NCBI GenBank assembly: GCA_020633235.1
Contig: JACKEA010000002.1
Coordinates: 1,178,001-1,242,000, forward strand
Direction: 5' to 3'
DNA length: 64,000 nt
DNA from: Polyangiaceae bacterium
GTDB taxonomy: Bacteria > Myxococcota_A > Polyangia > Polyangiales > Polyangiaceae
Part shown: positions 29,353 to 37,630 of the stretch, piece after piece
Position numbering within the stretch: position 1 is the first letter of the stretch
Layout: the number at the start of each line of letters is the position of its first letter
Translations under genes and position numbers: made by a program
The notes under the pieces: model-generated
The model's input: the letters and a program-made list of their open reading frames with translations, nothing else
What the model was told of the DNA's origin: nothing
Database searches by the model: none

Positions 29353-31152
29353 TCAGCGCCCCGCGTCCACACCGCAGCGCGCGGGCACGCCCGCGTCGTC
29401 GCCATCCGGGTCGAGGAACAGCCGCACCGAGCCGAGGCTTCCTTCGAGCTTGTCGATCACGAGGCCCTTGCACAAGAGCTCGCGCGACGCGTTCGATCCG
29501 AGCTTGAAGCCGTAGTTCCAGGCGACGTCCGAATAGATGCCGCCGTCGAACCGTGTGCGCACGCGTACGGCGATGCCGGGATCTCGCAGATCGCTCACCG
29601 CGGCGTACACGTAGGGCGCGCCGCCGTCTGGCGCTTTGGTCAGCGGCAGGCAGGTGTAGTCCGCGCTCCCCGCCACCCGCAGGCACACCTCCACCAGCTC
29701 GTAGTCGATGCGCTTTCCCTCACGGTCCGTGATCTCGGCAGGACGGAGTCGGAAGCCCTCGTCGGGGCTCAGCAGCTCCGTGCATGCGCCGGGCCCGCAG
29801 CCGCGCCCCGAAAGGCAGCAATCGCACAGCGCCGTGCAGCCGCTCGGCAAAGACTCCCCCGCGTCTGCGCCGGCGTCCCCGGCGTCGGCTTCCGCATCCG
29901 CCGAGACCACGGGCTCGGTGGTCCTCACTTCGGTCGCGGACGCGCTCGGCAGCGGCGGCGGCAGCTCCTTCGTCGGGCGCCGCTCCGGCTGGGACACGAA
30001 CCAAACGGCCCCGGCAGCAACACCGACGCCGAGCAAAGTGAGCAACGCCAAGCCCGCGCCGGCGGACTTCTTCTCGGGCTCCGGAGCCTCCGCGGGCTCG
30101 ACGGGCTTCGTCGCTTTGGGCTTCGGCTTCGGCTCGGGCGCCGGCGCGGCGGTGGCCGCGGGGGCGGCCTCGGAGGGCACCGCCACCGGAGCCGTTTGAT
30201 CCATCATCGCCTTGGGGCTCGCCACCTGCGTCTCGGGCCCTCGCAAGGACACCGGCACGGCCACGGAGGACGGCGTCACTTCCTCCGCCCGCCGGCAACG
30301 CAGCTCGAGCTCGGCGCCGTCGGTGATGCGCTCGGTCGACGTGAGACGCAGGGCGTCGGACAAGAGCCGCCCCCACTCCCCGGGAAACGCCTTCGCCGGA
30401 AACTCGGCGCCGGTGCGGAGCACGCCCCGATACGCTTCGGCGAATTCGTACGGCCCCGAGGTACTGGCGAGCCCCGTCGGGTGCTCCCCGCTGATCACCT
30501 GCCAGCCGAGCACCCCGAAGGCGAAGACGTCCACCGCGGGGTCCGTCGCTTCTCCGGGAAAGCTCCCGGGATCCAGCAGCTCCGGCGCCAGGTACGGAAC
30601 GGTTCCCACCACGCTGCCCACGGCGGTGAGCCGTTCCCGGGTCTCCGCCACGACGGCGATGCCGAGGTCCACGACCTTCACCCCACCGGGCTCTTCGGGC
30701 GTGGTCCAGAAGGAATCCGCGACCAACACGTTGTCGAGCTTGAGGTCGCGATGCACCACGCCGCTCTGGTGCAGGTAAGAGAGCGCGCTGGCCACATGGC
30801 AGAGCGCGAGCGCGCGATGCCGCGAATCGAAGCGCGGATCGTGGTTGGCCTTGCGCAGCGACGCGCCGTCCACGAAGTCCATCACCAGACCCAGCAGGCC
30901 GGCTCTCAGATCTTCGAACAACGCATCGCAGGGCACCAAAGACGGATGGTCGAGGCGCGCGAGAGCTCGGGCCTCGCGCCGCGCCCGCTCCAGATCCCCC
31001 GACCGCGCCAGGCCCAGCGGGATGAGCTTGAGCGCGCGCGGTCGCTCCGGATGGAGCGGATCCTTCGCCTTCCAGACCGCGCCCTGGCCGCCGGCGCCCA
31101 ACGGGGCCGTCAGCTCGAAGCGGTCGACTCGCTGCCCGACCTCGAGATCCAT
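29353..31152 (-). CDS. Membrane Ser/Thr protein kinase with Cys-containing outer domain
   Basis: The kinase domain (about residues 8-285) has GAGGQGAVW, ALKLIPL, HRDLKLDNVL and YLAPELL. The DFG motif reads VDLGIAV, so it is DLG, a tolerated variant. A Pro/Ala linker and one transmembrane helix (ALLTLLGVGVAAGAVWFV) lead to an outer domain of about 190 residues. That domain has a CTALCDCCLSGRGCGPGACTE cluster and a beta-rich end, a likely ligand-sensing part. The gene follows the 58-residue zinc-ribbon gene by 7 bp, in an operon with PhnD-like and PPIase genes. Confidence 0.9.
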   Translation of the reverse strand: MDLEVGQRVDRFELTAPLGAGGQGAVWKAKDPLHPERPRALKLIPLGLARSGDLERARREARALARLDHPSLVPCDALFEDLRAGLLGLVMDFVDGASLRKANHDPRFDSRHRALALCHVASALSYLHQSGVVHRDLKLDNVLVADSFWTTPEEPGGVKVVDLGIAVVAETRERLTAVGSVVGTVPYLAPELLDPGSFPGEATDPAVDVFAFGVLGWQVISGEHPTGLASTSGPYEFAEAYRGVLRTGAEFPAKAFPGEWGRLLSDALRLTSTERITDGAELELRCRRAEEVTPSSVAVPVSLRGPETQVASPKAMMDQTAPVAVPSEAAPAATAAPAPEPKPKPKATKPVEPAEAPEPEKKSAGAGLALLTLLGVGVAAGAVWFVSQPERRPTKELPPPLPSASATEVRTTEPVVSADAEADAGDAGADAGESLPSGCTALCDCCLSGRGCGPGACTELLSPDEGFRLRPAEITDREGKRIDYELVEVCLRVAGSADYTCLPLTKAPDGGAPYVYAAVSDLRDPGIAVRVRTRFDGGIYSDVAWNYGFKLGSNASRELLCKGLVIDKLEGSLGSVRLFLDPDGDDAGVPARCGVDAGR

Positions 31153-31159
31153 CTGCGTC

Positions 31160-31336
31160 TCAGCGCCGCCCCTTGAAGCCCATCATGTCCTGCACCACGG
31201 ACTCGCTCTCTTCGGCGATCTCGGCAGCTTCGCGGGCCTCGTCGGCGCAATCCTCGCACAGCTTCTTGGTGCGACCATCGATCTTCATGGTCACCAGCTC
31301 GTCGACTTCTTCACCGCAGCCTTTGCAGATGGGCAT
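31160..31336 (-). CDS. 58-residue zinc-ribbon protein
   Basis: ATG at 31336 and TGA at 31160 give 58 residues. It begins MPICKGCGEEVDELV and continues KKLCEDCADEAREA, giving two CxxC pairs 20 residues apart, a classic treble-clef or zinc-ribbon layout. An acidic helix and a basic end (GFKGRR) follow. An SD (AAGGAGAGC) lies just upstream. It sits 7 bp before the kinase start at 31152 and 63 bp after the PhnD-like stop. A structural zinc site is inferred; a role as kinase adaptor is speculation from the linkage. Confidence 0.75.
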   Translation of the reverse strand: MPICKGCGEEVDELVTMKIDGRTKKLCEDCADEAREAAEIAEESESVVQDMMGFKGRR

Positions 31337-31399
31337 GGCGCTCTCCTTGTCCGATGCGCGCTGGCCGAATAGCGCAACGCTCGCGGGGGGTGAAGGAGT

Positions 31400-32218
31400 T
31401 CAGGAACGCAGAAATGGGCTCAACGCCTCGAGAGCGTCGAAATGCCGCGGCTCCGCCAGCTGAAAGCCTTCGGCCTCGAGTAGCTCTCGGGCAGCTCCCA
31501 GCAGGAACACGTCCGTCTGGGAGACCAGACCGTCACCGATGCGAACCACCGTGCGCCGAGACACGTTCCGCGAGGCCACCAGCAAGTCCGACGGCACCGG
31601 CCCGTGCTCCAGGATGATGCGCACCGGAGCGTCACCCCACCCAGCGCGCCGGAGCACGCCGCCCGCGTCCCGGTGCACGTAGCTGGCGCCCACGTCCGCC
31701 TCCCCCGACACCACCGCGCGAACCACGGCCGCGTGGGAGCCGAGGAAGCGCTGTTCCGAGAGCGCCACGGAGAGATCGATGCCCTGGCGCAGCAAGGCCG
31801 CGCGCGGGATCAGATAACCCGAAGTGCTGAGGGGATCGACCCAGGCAGCTCGCGCCCGATTCAGATCCTTGGGTTGGTTCGCCGCGGAATCATCGCGAAC
31901 AAAGAGCGCGCAGTGAAACAGCGCGGTGCCGTTGCGCACCGGCAACGCCACCGCGCGTGCCCCTCCCCGGGACAACACCGTCAGCGCCACCGCGGGCGGC
32001 AGCCAGGCCAGCTCCACCTGACCCGCGATGAAATCCGCGGCGAGCTTTTCGTAGTCGTCGACGCCCACCGGCAGCACCGGGCGCTCGAGGCTGCGACCGA
32101 GCGCCCGGCAGAAGGTATCGAGGCGCGCCATGGACAGCGCCGCGGCGTTGCCAGTGCCGCTGCCCGCGGCGGCAGACCGAGAGATCGCTACCCGAAGTGG
32201 CGGCTTCCCCTCGGACAT
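31400..32218 (-). CDS. PhnD/SsuA/transferrin-type substrate-binding protein without signal peptide
   Basis: This 272-residue protein has the type II periplasmic binding-protein layout of the PhnD family: PLRVAISRSAAAG at strand 1, ELAWLPPAVAL, AAWVDPLSTSGYLIPRAALL as the characteristic motif, and ADVGASYVHRD. The usual exporting signal is absent; the ATG at 32218 goes straight into the first strand. No ABC permease or ATPase is nearby. Instead it lies between a parvulin gene (5 bp upstream) and a zinc-ribbon/kinase pair. It may be a cytoplasmic sensing module rather than a transporter component. Confidence 0.82.
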   Translation of the reverse strand: MSEGKPPLRVAISRSAAAGSGTGNAAALSMARLDTFCRALGRSLERPVLPVGVDDYEKLAADFIAGQVELAWLPPAVALTVLSRGGARAVALPVRNGTALFHCALFVRDDSAANQPKDLNRARAAWVDPLSTSGYLIPRAALLRQGIDLSVALSEQRFLGSHAAVVRAVVSGEADVGASYVHRDAGGVLRRAGWGDAPVRIILEHGPVPSDLLVASRNVSRRTVVRIGDGLVSQTDVFLLGAARELLEAEGFQLAEPRHFDALEALSPFLRS

Positions 32219-32223
32219 GGGGC

Positions 32224-32544
32224 TCAGCCCGTGCGTCGAATCAGGTGGTAGCCGAAGTCGGTCTCGACCACGCCGCTGGTCTGTCCCACGGACATTCCGA
32301 AGGCGCTGTCTTCGAAAGCCTTCACCATCTGGCCGCGACCGAAGCTGCCCAGATCTCCGCCGCTCTTGCCGGACGGGCAGTCCGAGTGCTGGCGAGCGAG
32401 GTCGGCAAAATCCGCTCCGCCGTCGATATCGGTCTTGAGCTTCTGGATTTCCGCGAGGGCCTGGTCCTTGCTGCGGGTGGCCGTGGATCGCGCCGACCCG
32501 GCATACATCAGAAGGATGTGGGAGGCGCGGACGGAATCGGACAT
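32224..32544 (-). CDS. Parvulin-type peptidyl-prolyl isomerase
   Basis: This 106-residue single-domain parvulin (PpiC class) starts VRASHILLMY with the active-site His. It continues through DFADLARQHSDCPSGKSGGDLGSF, the parvulin signature, to FGYHLIRRTG. It catalyses cis/trans isomerisation of peptidyl-proline bonds. No signal peptide is present, so it is cytoplasmic. A strong SD (AAAGGAG) precedes the ATG at 32544. It is the first gene of the five-gene minus-strand operon that ends with the small helical protein. Confidence 0.93.
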   Translation of the reverse strand: MSDSVRASHILLMYAGSARSTATRSKDQALAEIQKLKTDIDGGADFADLARQHSDCPSGKSGGDLGSFGRGQMVKAFEDSAFGMSVGQTSGVVETDFGYHLIRRTG

Positions 32545-32656
32545 CGCATGCTCCTTTCGGAATGAGGGGGGAGCACGGTATGGGCTCCGAGCGCCCAACG
32601 CAAGCCACGGCGACTTTGACTCGTCGCGCCGCCCGGACCATCGTCTGACGCCCTGG

Positions 32657-34255
32657 ATGCACGCCCGTCTTCTCATCCCCGCAGCGCTCTCGTGCGCTCT
32701 CGGTTGCACCTCGGCGCCACCGCCGGAGACTCCGAAGCCGCCAGCCGTCAAACCCAAGCTGGAGCTGCCGAGCTGGTGTGAAGCCATCGAGAGCGCCACC
32801 GGAAAGATGACGGGGGACGGCTTTCGCTGTCTGCCGGTTCCGAACTTTCTGCTCACGGGCTTCTTCGGACCGGAGCACAACCCGGAGCGCTCCGATTTCG
32901 AGAACGCTTGTTTCGGAGGCAACGCCGACGCCGCGTCCCGACTCCGGATGAGCGTGCGTCCCGCGGCGAGCTTGCACTTCGAGCTACACGCCGAGCAAAA
33001 GACGGGGATTGGCGGCAAGCTCGACCTCGGCTTTCTCGGACCCTGGGCACCAGAGCTGTCGGGCAGCGTGGAGTCCGGCACCCAGGTGAGCATTGACGTC
33101 GCCTTGGACGACGCCGAGATCCGCGTGTTGTCGTCGGTCGCGGAGATCTTGGGCCAGCAGTATGGCGACACGGACGAAGGCTCCCCCGTGCAGCAGTCCC
33201 TCGAGAGCTGCATCGCCAGCATTTGCGCCGAAGGCGACAGCGACGGCCAGCTCTTGTACACCGCGAAGGTGCTCGCCGCGGCGCCGGTCATTCGCGTGGA
33301 GAGCCACGAGAAGAAGGCCAAGAGCTTCGCGCTGGCCGCCGGTGTCACGCGCTTTGCACTGGACGACAAGAGCTCCAAGGACGGCGTTTTGGTGCTGCGT
33401 GCCAAAGAGAAACTGAACGTCGCGGCGCTGCTCGAGGCGGCGCGCCCGGCCTTCGAGCGCGCCAAGACCTGCGAGAAAGTGACGCGCGCCCGGGCCCGGC
33501 GGCGCGTGCTCACGGGGCTACGGGAAATCGGCCTCGGGACTCTCGCCGGGCGAGCCTTGGCGGACGTTCCCGGTCGCGCCGGCGAGCTGCGCAAGGACGT
33601 GACCAACGGCGCCTTCTCCGACAACGAGCGCACCGCGTTGATCGAGACCCTGGACGCCATCGAGGGTGCCGCGCGCCAGCTCTCGAAGCCCAAGCCGAAC
33701 GCGCAGCTGTGCGCGACACGCGGCACCGTGGAGACGGTCCTGTCCAGCTCCGGCGACGGCTCCAGCGTTCACGCGCTGATCGCGGATCTGATGCAGCCGC
33801 TGCATCGACGGCTGACGGACATGGCCAACGACAGCTCGCTGCCCTGCGCCGAGCCGCTCTGGTACCGCGACCTGGATCGCGACGGGTACGGCGACCGGCG
33901 AGCCGCCGTGCGGGCGGCGGCCCAGCCCCCGGGCTACGTCGCGAATGGGCTCGACTGCTACGACCAGAACCCGGAGGTCTACCCCGGCCAGCGCAACTAC
34001 TTCGCCCAGCACCGCGGCGACCAGAGCTTCGACTACGACTGCGACGGACGTTCCACCAAGCAGGACGACGTCGTGAGCGAGGGCTGCCGGGCGGTGACCA
34101 CCCTCGGGATCCCCACGAAGTGCTGGGCGGACGTTGGCTGGCAAGGCAAGGCGCCGGACTGCGGAGGACAGGGCAAGTGGCTCGCGGCGTGCGAGGCCAG
34201 CACGCTGTCGTGCTCTCCGACGAACGAGCCTCGACGAGTCCAGGAGTGCCGCTGA
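32657..34255 (+). CDS. Lipoprotein with C-terminal MopE-like calcium motif
   Basis: The signal peptide has lipobox LGC (MHARLLIPAALSCALGC), then a Pro-rich linker (SAPPPETPKPP). The central ~420 residues are unrecognised. Near the end, YRDLDRDGYGD, NGLDCYDQNPEVYPGQ and FDYDCDGRSTKQDD form the Asp-rich calcium motif seen in MopE and many myxobacterial surface proteins. The last 30 residues carry four cysteines. I start at ATG 32657, directly before the signal peptide. It is divergent from the parvulin gene and overlaps the next small gene by 10 bp. Confidence 0.82.
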   Translation: MHARLLIPAALSCALGCTSAPPPETPKPPAVKPKLELPSWCEAIESATGKMTGDGFRCLPVPNFLLTGFFGPEHNPERSDFENACFGGNADAASRLRMSVRPAASLHFELHAEQKTGIGGKLDLGFLGPWAPELSGSVESGTQVSIDVALDDAEIRVLSSVAEILGQQYGDTDEGSPVQQSLESCIASICAEGDSDGQLLYTAKVLAAAPVIRVESHEKKAKSFALAAGVTRFALDDKSSKDGVLVLRAKEKLNVAALLEAARPAFERAKTCEKVTRARARRRVLTGLREIGLGTLAGRALADVPGRAGELRKDVTNGAFSDNERTALIETLDAIEGAARQLSKPKPNAQLCATRGTVETVLSSSGDGSSVHALIADLMQPLHRRLTDMANDSSLPCAEPLWYRDLDRDGYGDRRAAVRAAAQPPGYVANGLDCYDQNPEVYPGQRNYFAQHRGDQSFDYDCDGRSTKQDDVVSEGCRAVTTLGIPTKCWADVGWQGKAPDCGGQGKWLAACEASTLSCSPTNEPRRVQECR

Positions 34256-34562
34256 CGGACCCGTCACCGCGGTGTCGCTGGCATCCGGAGCTCGCCGCAG
34301 CGGCGCGTTGCCGGCAGTGCAGCGCGCCGCTGTGCGACGCATGCTGGACCCAGCTGGCAGACGGCGCCCCCGTGTGCGCCGCCTGCGCGCGCCGTTTGCA
34401 CTGGTCTTCCTGGCCGTGGCCGTCGGCGGCGCGGCCAATCGCGCGTGCAAGGGCGCTCTACTCCGGTCCCTCGCCAATGGCGCGTGGCTCGGCGCCCGCG
34501 CCGTGCTTCCCCTGGCGGTGCTGGTCGTGGTGATGCACCTGGCATGGAGTCGCTTTCGATGA
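34246..34562 (+). CDS. Zinc-ribbon/B-box-like small membrane protein, apparently frameshifted
   Basis: From GTG 34246 (SD CAGGA) one frame encodes a Cys/His cluster, CRWHPELAAAARCRQCSAPL and on through CDACW and CAACA, typical of a B-box-like zinc finger. Near 34395 this frame degrades into Pro/Trp-rich noise, while the next frame begins FALVFLAVAVGG and continues with a second hydrophobic stretch (LPLAVLVVVMHLAWSRFR). That second frame stops at TGA 34560-34562, overlapping the methyltransferase ATG by 4 bp. Zinc finger plus membrane helices is a common bacterial design. A one-base frameshift (error, mutation or programmed) therefore probably lies near 34390-34400. Confidence 0.55.
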
Positions 34563-35098
34563 GTCATGATCGCGAGCGTTGGGATGCACGGCACGCGCGC
34601 GCAGGCTTCGACGAGCGACCGCCGAACGCCGTCGTGATGGATCTCGCCGCGGGTCAGCGTCAGGGGCGAGCGCTCGATCTCGCGAGCGGCAGCGGGCGCC
34701 ACGCGTTGGCGCTGGCCGACCGCGGCCTCGAAGTGGAGGCTTGGGACGTCAGCCCCGTGGGCCTCGGTCTGTGTGCCGCTCGCGCGCGAGCACGCGGTCT
34801 GTCGGTCGTCACGCGGGTCGTGGACCTGAGCGAGCCGTTGCCGCTCGCGGTGTTCGATCTGGTGCTGATGGTGGACTTCCTGGAGCGACGCTGCTGGCCC
34901 CGTCTGCCGGGCCTGCTGGCCCCGGACGGCCTGCTGGTGATCAGCACCTTCACCGTGGATTGGCCCGAGCCCCACCCCTCGCGTCGATTTCGTCTGGCCC
35001 GAGGGGAGCTGCGCCAGGCCTTCCCCGAGCTGTCTCCCCTGCACTACGAAGAAGCTGGCGGCCGGGCCTCGATCGCGCTGAAAAAGGCACCGGCCTAG
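34559..35098 (+). CDS. SAM-dependent methyltransferase (TehB-like)
   Basis: This 179-residue class I methyltransferase has SAM motif I as ALDLASGSGRHALALADRG, motif II VEAWDVSPVGL and post-motif DLVLMVDFLERR. The region fits small TehB/UbiE-like enzymes. The start is ATG 34559, in an ATGA overlap with the upstream frame; ATG 34544 would add five residues. The acceptor substrate is not predictable. No signal or membrane segment is seen. Confidence 0.85.
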   Translation: MSHDRERWDARHARAGFDERPPNAVVMDLAAGQRQGRALDLASGSGRHALALADRGLEVEAWDVSPVGLGLCAARARARGLSVVTRVVDLSEPLPLAVFDLVLMVDFLERRCWPRLPGLLAPDGLLVISTFTVDWPEPHPSRRFRLARGELRQAFPELSPLHYEEAGGRASIALKKAPA

Positions 35099-35271
35099 CG
35101 GCCGGATCGCTGTGGGGGAAGCTCCCACCTGGGCGCGGCGTAGGAGGCCCGAGAGCCACCATGCAATTCACGCCTCATAGTCCCGCCGCCCAGCCCGAAA
35201 AGAGCCAGCCCCGGTCGTCGCGCACCGCGTGGAACGATGCTACAGGGCCGACCCGAGAACCCGCAGGGGAG

Positions 35272-37551
35272 ATGTCGGTGGCAGAAGACGTCAACGAGTT
35301 TTGGTTCTGGGCGACGAACGACGGCGCCCTGAAGACGGTGGACCGCAAGGAGCTGGTCTCCTCCCTCAGTCGCGGGGACATCCCGGCGAAGGCGTTCGTG
35401 TGGCGTCAAGGCTGGGCCGAGTGGATTCGCGCGGCGCAGGTCTCGGAGCTGTCCGGCGCGCTCTCGCCGGCTGCGCGGCAGTCTCCCGTCATGCCGAAGA
35501 TGAGTCCGGACGCCACACATCCGCCTCCGGTTCCGCGTGCCGACAACATCGCCCTGGAGCCCATCGTGCCCGTTCAGTCCACGCCCGAGAACGACAAGCC
35601 GCAAACGCAGCTCCTGGTGGAAGACGAGCTGTCGGTGACGGATCTGGAGCCTGTGGAACCTCCGGCGTCCAAGGCGCCGCCTCCGCCCCGCCGCCCGCCC
35701 TCGTCGCGCCCTGCACCGCCCCGTCCCGCGGGCAGCTCGCTCACGGCCGCCCCGCGGCCCGCAGGCAGCTCGCTCACCGGTGCGCCGGTCGTGCCGGTCG
35801 GCTCCGCGCCGAGCAATGGCGCCGCCAAGAGCGCGCCCAAGCTCGAGGATTCCGCGCCACCATCCGCCAACTGGGTCGAGGTCTCTCCGACCGCTCCCAA
35901 GATCACGGAGAAGGTCGAAGAGAAGAAGCTCGAGCCCATCGTGCCGGTGGACTCTTCCCCGCGAAACGATCCACCGACCGGCGAGCTCGACGCCGCCGAG
36001 ATCGAGTTCGTGGACGAGCCAGAAAAGAAGTCGACGTCCCTCGCGGATCTCGAGGCTGCCGTCGCCAAGAAGAAGCCGCAGCCCATTCCGCGCCCAGCGC
36101 CCGTGCTGGCGGTGAACGCAGCTCCGGAGGCGGAGCTGCCGACGCAGAAGGAAAATCCCCTCGTCCCGGAGATGCAGGACGCCATCATTCCCGTATCGGA
36201 GCCGGACAACGACGCACCCACGACGGTACAAGCGTCTCCGCTGAACGAAGAACGCGCCCCCGCCGAGCCGCTCCCCTCCTGGAGCGCCGAGGTGGACGCG
36301 GAGATCGCCGCCGACGCGGTGCCCCAGGTGTACGCGCCCAGCGCTCCGCCGCCGGCCGTCGCGCCCAGCTACGCCCCGCCGCCGAAGAAGAGCAGCATGG
36401 GTCTGGTGTTGGGTGGCCTCGGCGTCGTCGCCGTGCTCGGCATCGGCGTCATCGGGGCCGGCCTGTTCTACTTCAAGCCCTGGGAGTCCGGCTCGACGGA
36501 CGCCAAGACGGCGAAGGCCCCCGCCAGCGCAGCACCGACCACGGAAGCGCCCGCAGCGGAGCCGGCCAGCACGGCGGCGTGCACCATCTCCAAGGCGGCG
36601 ACTCGCATCGCCCCCTCCGTGATGGTGTCGGTCCCGCTGTACGTGGACGCAGCCGGCGGCACCTCCCTCGCCGTCGGCTTCGCCAGCTCGGCCACCTCGG
36701 CGACGGGCATCACCCTCGATCCCTCCACGCTGGATCATCAGGAAGTATTCAGCCGCGCCGGCAGCAACAACGTCGTCGGCGTGGTGCCCAGTCACAAGGG
36801 TGGCGAGCTCGGCTTCGCGGTGGATCGCGACGGTGACTCCCTCAAGGTCGGCCACACGGTGGACGCGGACAAGCCCTTCGTGATCGGCATGGGCCCGAAC
36901 GGCTACAGCAGCATGCCGGTGGGCGGCTCGGCCACCACGGTTTGGCCTGGTGGCATGGATCAGAAGATGACGGAAGCGCGCGTCGTCAGCGTCAAGGACG
37001 TGGGCCACGCGGTAGCATTCCGCCGCGGCGGTCGCGATGGCGAGGTGTACGTGGGCTGGCTTGCTCCCGATGGCAGCAAGAAGACCGACCTCGGCACCGT
37101 GGAGGCCGAAGGCCCGCGCGTCGGCACTCCCACCGTCGCCGCCAACGAAGAGAGCTTGCTGGTGACCTTCGCCGCACGCGCCACGGACGACGCGCCCTGG
37201 GGCGTGCGCATCGCCACTGCCAAGCTCGGCGAGCTGCCGAAGGCTTCGCAGAAGATGGCGCTGCCGTCCGGCGGCCCCGGCGGCGAGGCAATCTCGCCGG
37301 TTGCCGTCGGTCTTCCCGGCAAGCGTTGGCTGATCCAGTGGACCGAAGGGCCCTCGGGCCAGCGCACGGTGCGGGCGCAGACCTTCAGCAACGACCTCAA
37401 GCCGCTGGGCGAGCCGATGACGCTATCGCCGAGCGGCCAAGAAGCCGGCCAGGGCGCCGTTGGTTTCAGCGGCGACCATGCGTCCGCCTTCTATCTGGTG
37501 AAGGGCGGCCAGGGCTACGAGCTCTGGGCCACGTCGCTGTCCTGCAAGTGA
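35272..37551 (+). CDS. GYF_2-domain membrane protein with outer beta-rich domain
   Basis: Residues 8-60 match the bacterial GYF_2 domain (FWFWATNDGALKTVDRKELV, then VWRQGWAEWI). GYF domains bind Pro-rich peptides. A Pro/Ala/Glu-rich linker of about 300 residues includes repeats such as RPAGSSLT and PIVPVDSS. A transmembrane helix follows at about residue 375 (GLVLGGLGVVAVLGIGVIGA), then an outer domain of about 355 residues built of repeated strands, possibly a propeller. I chose ATG 35272 with SD AGGGGAG; an ATG at 35161 is possible. The cytoplasmic GYF_2 domain could dock Pro-rich kinases of this region. Confidence 0.82.
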   Translation: MSVAEDVNEFWFWATNDGALKTVDRKELVSSLSRGDIPAKAFVWRQGWAEWIRAAQVSELSGALSPAARQSPVMPKMSPDATHPPPVPRADNIALEPIVPVQSTPENDKPQTQLLVEDELSVTDLEPVEPPASKAPPPPRRPPSSRPAPPRPAGSSLTAAPRPAGSSLTGAPVVPVGSAPSNGAAKSAPKLEDSAPPSANWVEVSPTAPKITEKVEEKKLEPIVPVDSSPRNDPPTGELDAAEIEFVDEPEKKSTSLADLEAAVAKKKPQPIPRPAPVLAVNAAPEAELPTQKENPLVPEMQDAIIPVSEPDNDAPTTVQASPLNEERAPAEPLPSWSAEVDAEIAADAVPQVYAPSAPPPAVAPSYAPPPKKSSMGLVLGGLGVVAVLGIGVIGAGLFYFKPWESGSTDAKTAKAPASAAPTTEAPAAEPASTAACTISKAATRIAPSVMVSVPLYVDAAGGTSLAVGFASSATSATGITLDPSTLDHQEVFSRAGSNNVVGVVPSHKGGELGFAVDRDGDSLKVGHTVDADKPFVIGMGPNGYSSMPVGGSATTVWPGGMDQKMTEARVVSVKDVGHAVAFRRGGRDGEVYVGWLAPDGSKKTDLGTVEAEGPRVGTPTVAANEESLLVTFAARATDDAPWGVRIATAKLGELPKASQKMALPSGGPGGEAISPVAVGLPGKRWLIQWTEGPSGQRTVRAQTFSNDLKPLGEPMTLSPSGQEAGQGAVGFSGDHASAFYLVKGGQGYELWATSLSCK

Positions 37552-37586
37552 CAGCGCTGTCCCGAGCAAAATAGCGGCGGGCATCT

Positions 37587-37604
37587 CGGGCCTTTGGGGG
37601 CCCG
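37587..37604 (+). terminator. Hairpin between GYF_2 gene and formate dehydrogenase operon
   Basis: CGGGCC/GGCCCG forms a perfect 6-bp stem with loop TTTGGG, 35 bp after the GYF_2 stop and 26 bp before the fdnG start. No T-run follows, so it could be a weak terminator or a leader structure. Confidence 0.3.
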
Positions 37605-37630
37605 CCCAGCCCTCTGTTAGCCTGGCGCTC

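Noticed and set aside
31874..31893. Element-like sequence inside the PhnD-like coding region (GGTTCGCCGCGGAATC)
   Set aside because: It lacks the T-run, encodes normal protein sequence and is probably chance similarity.
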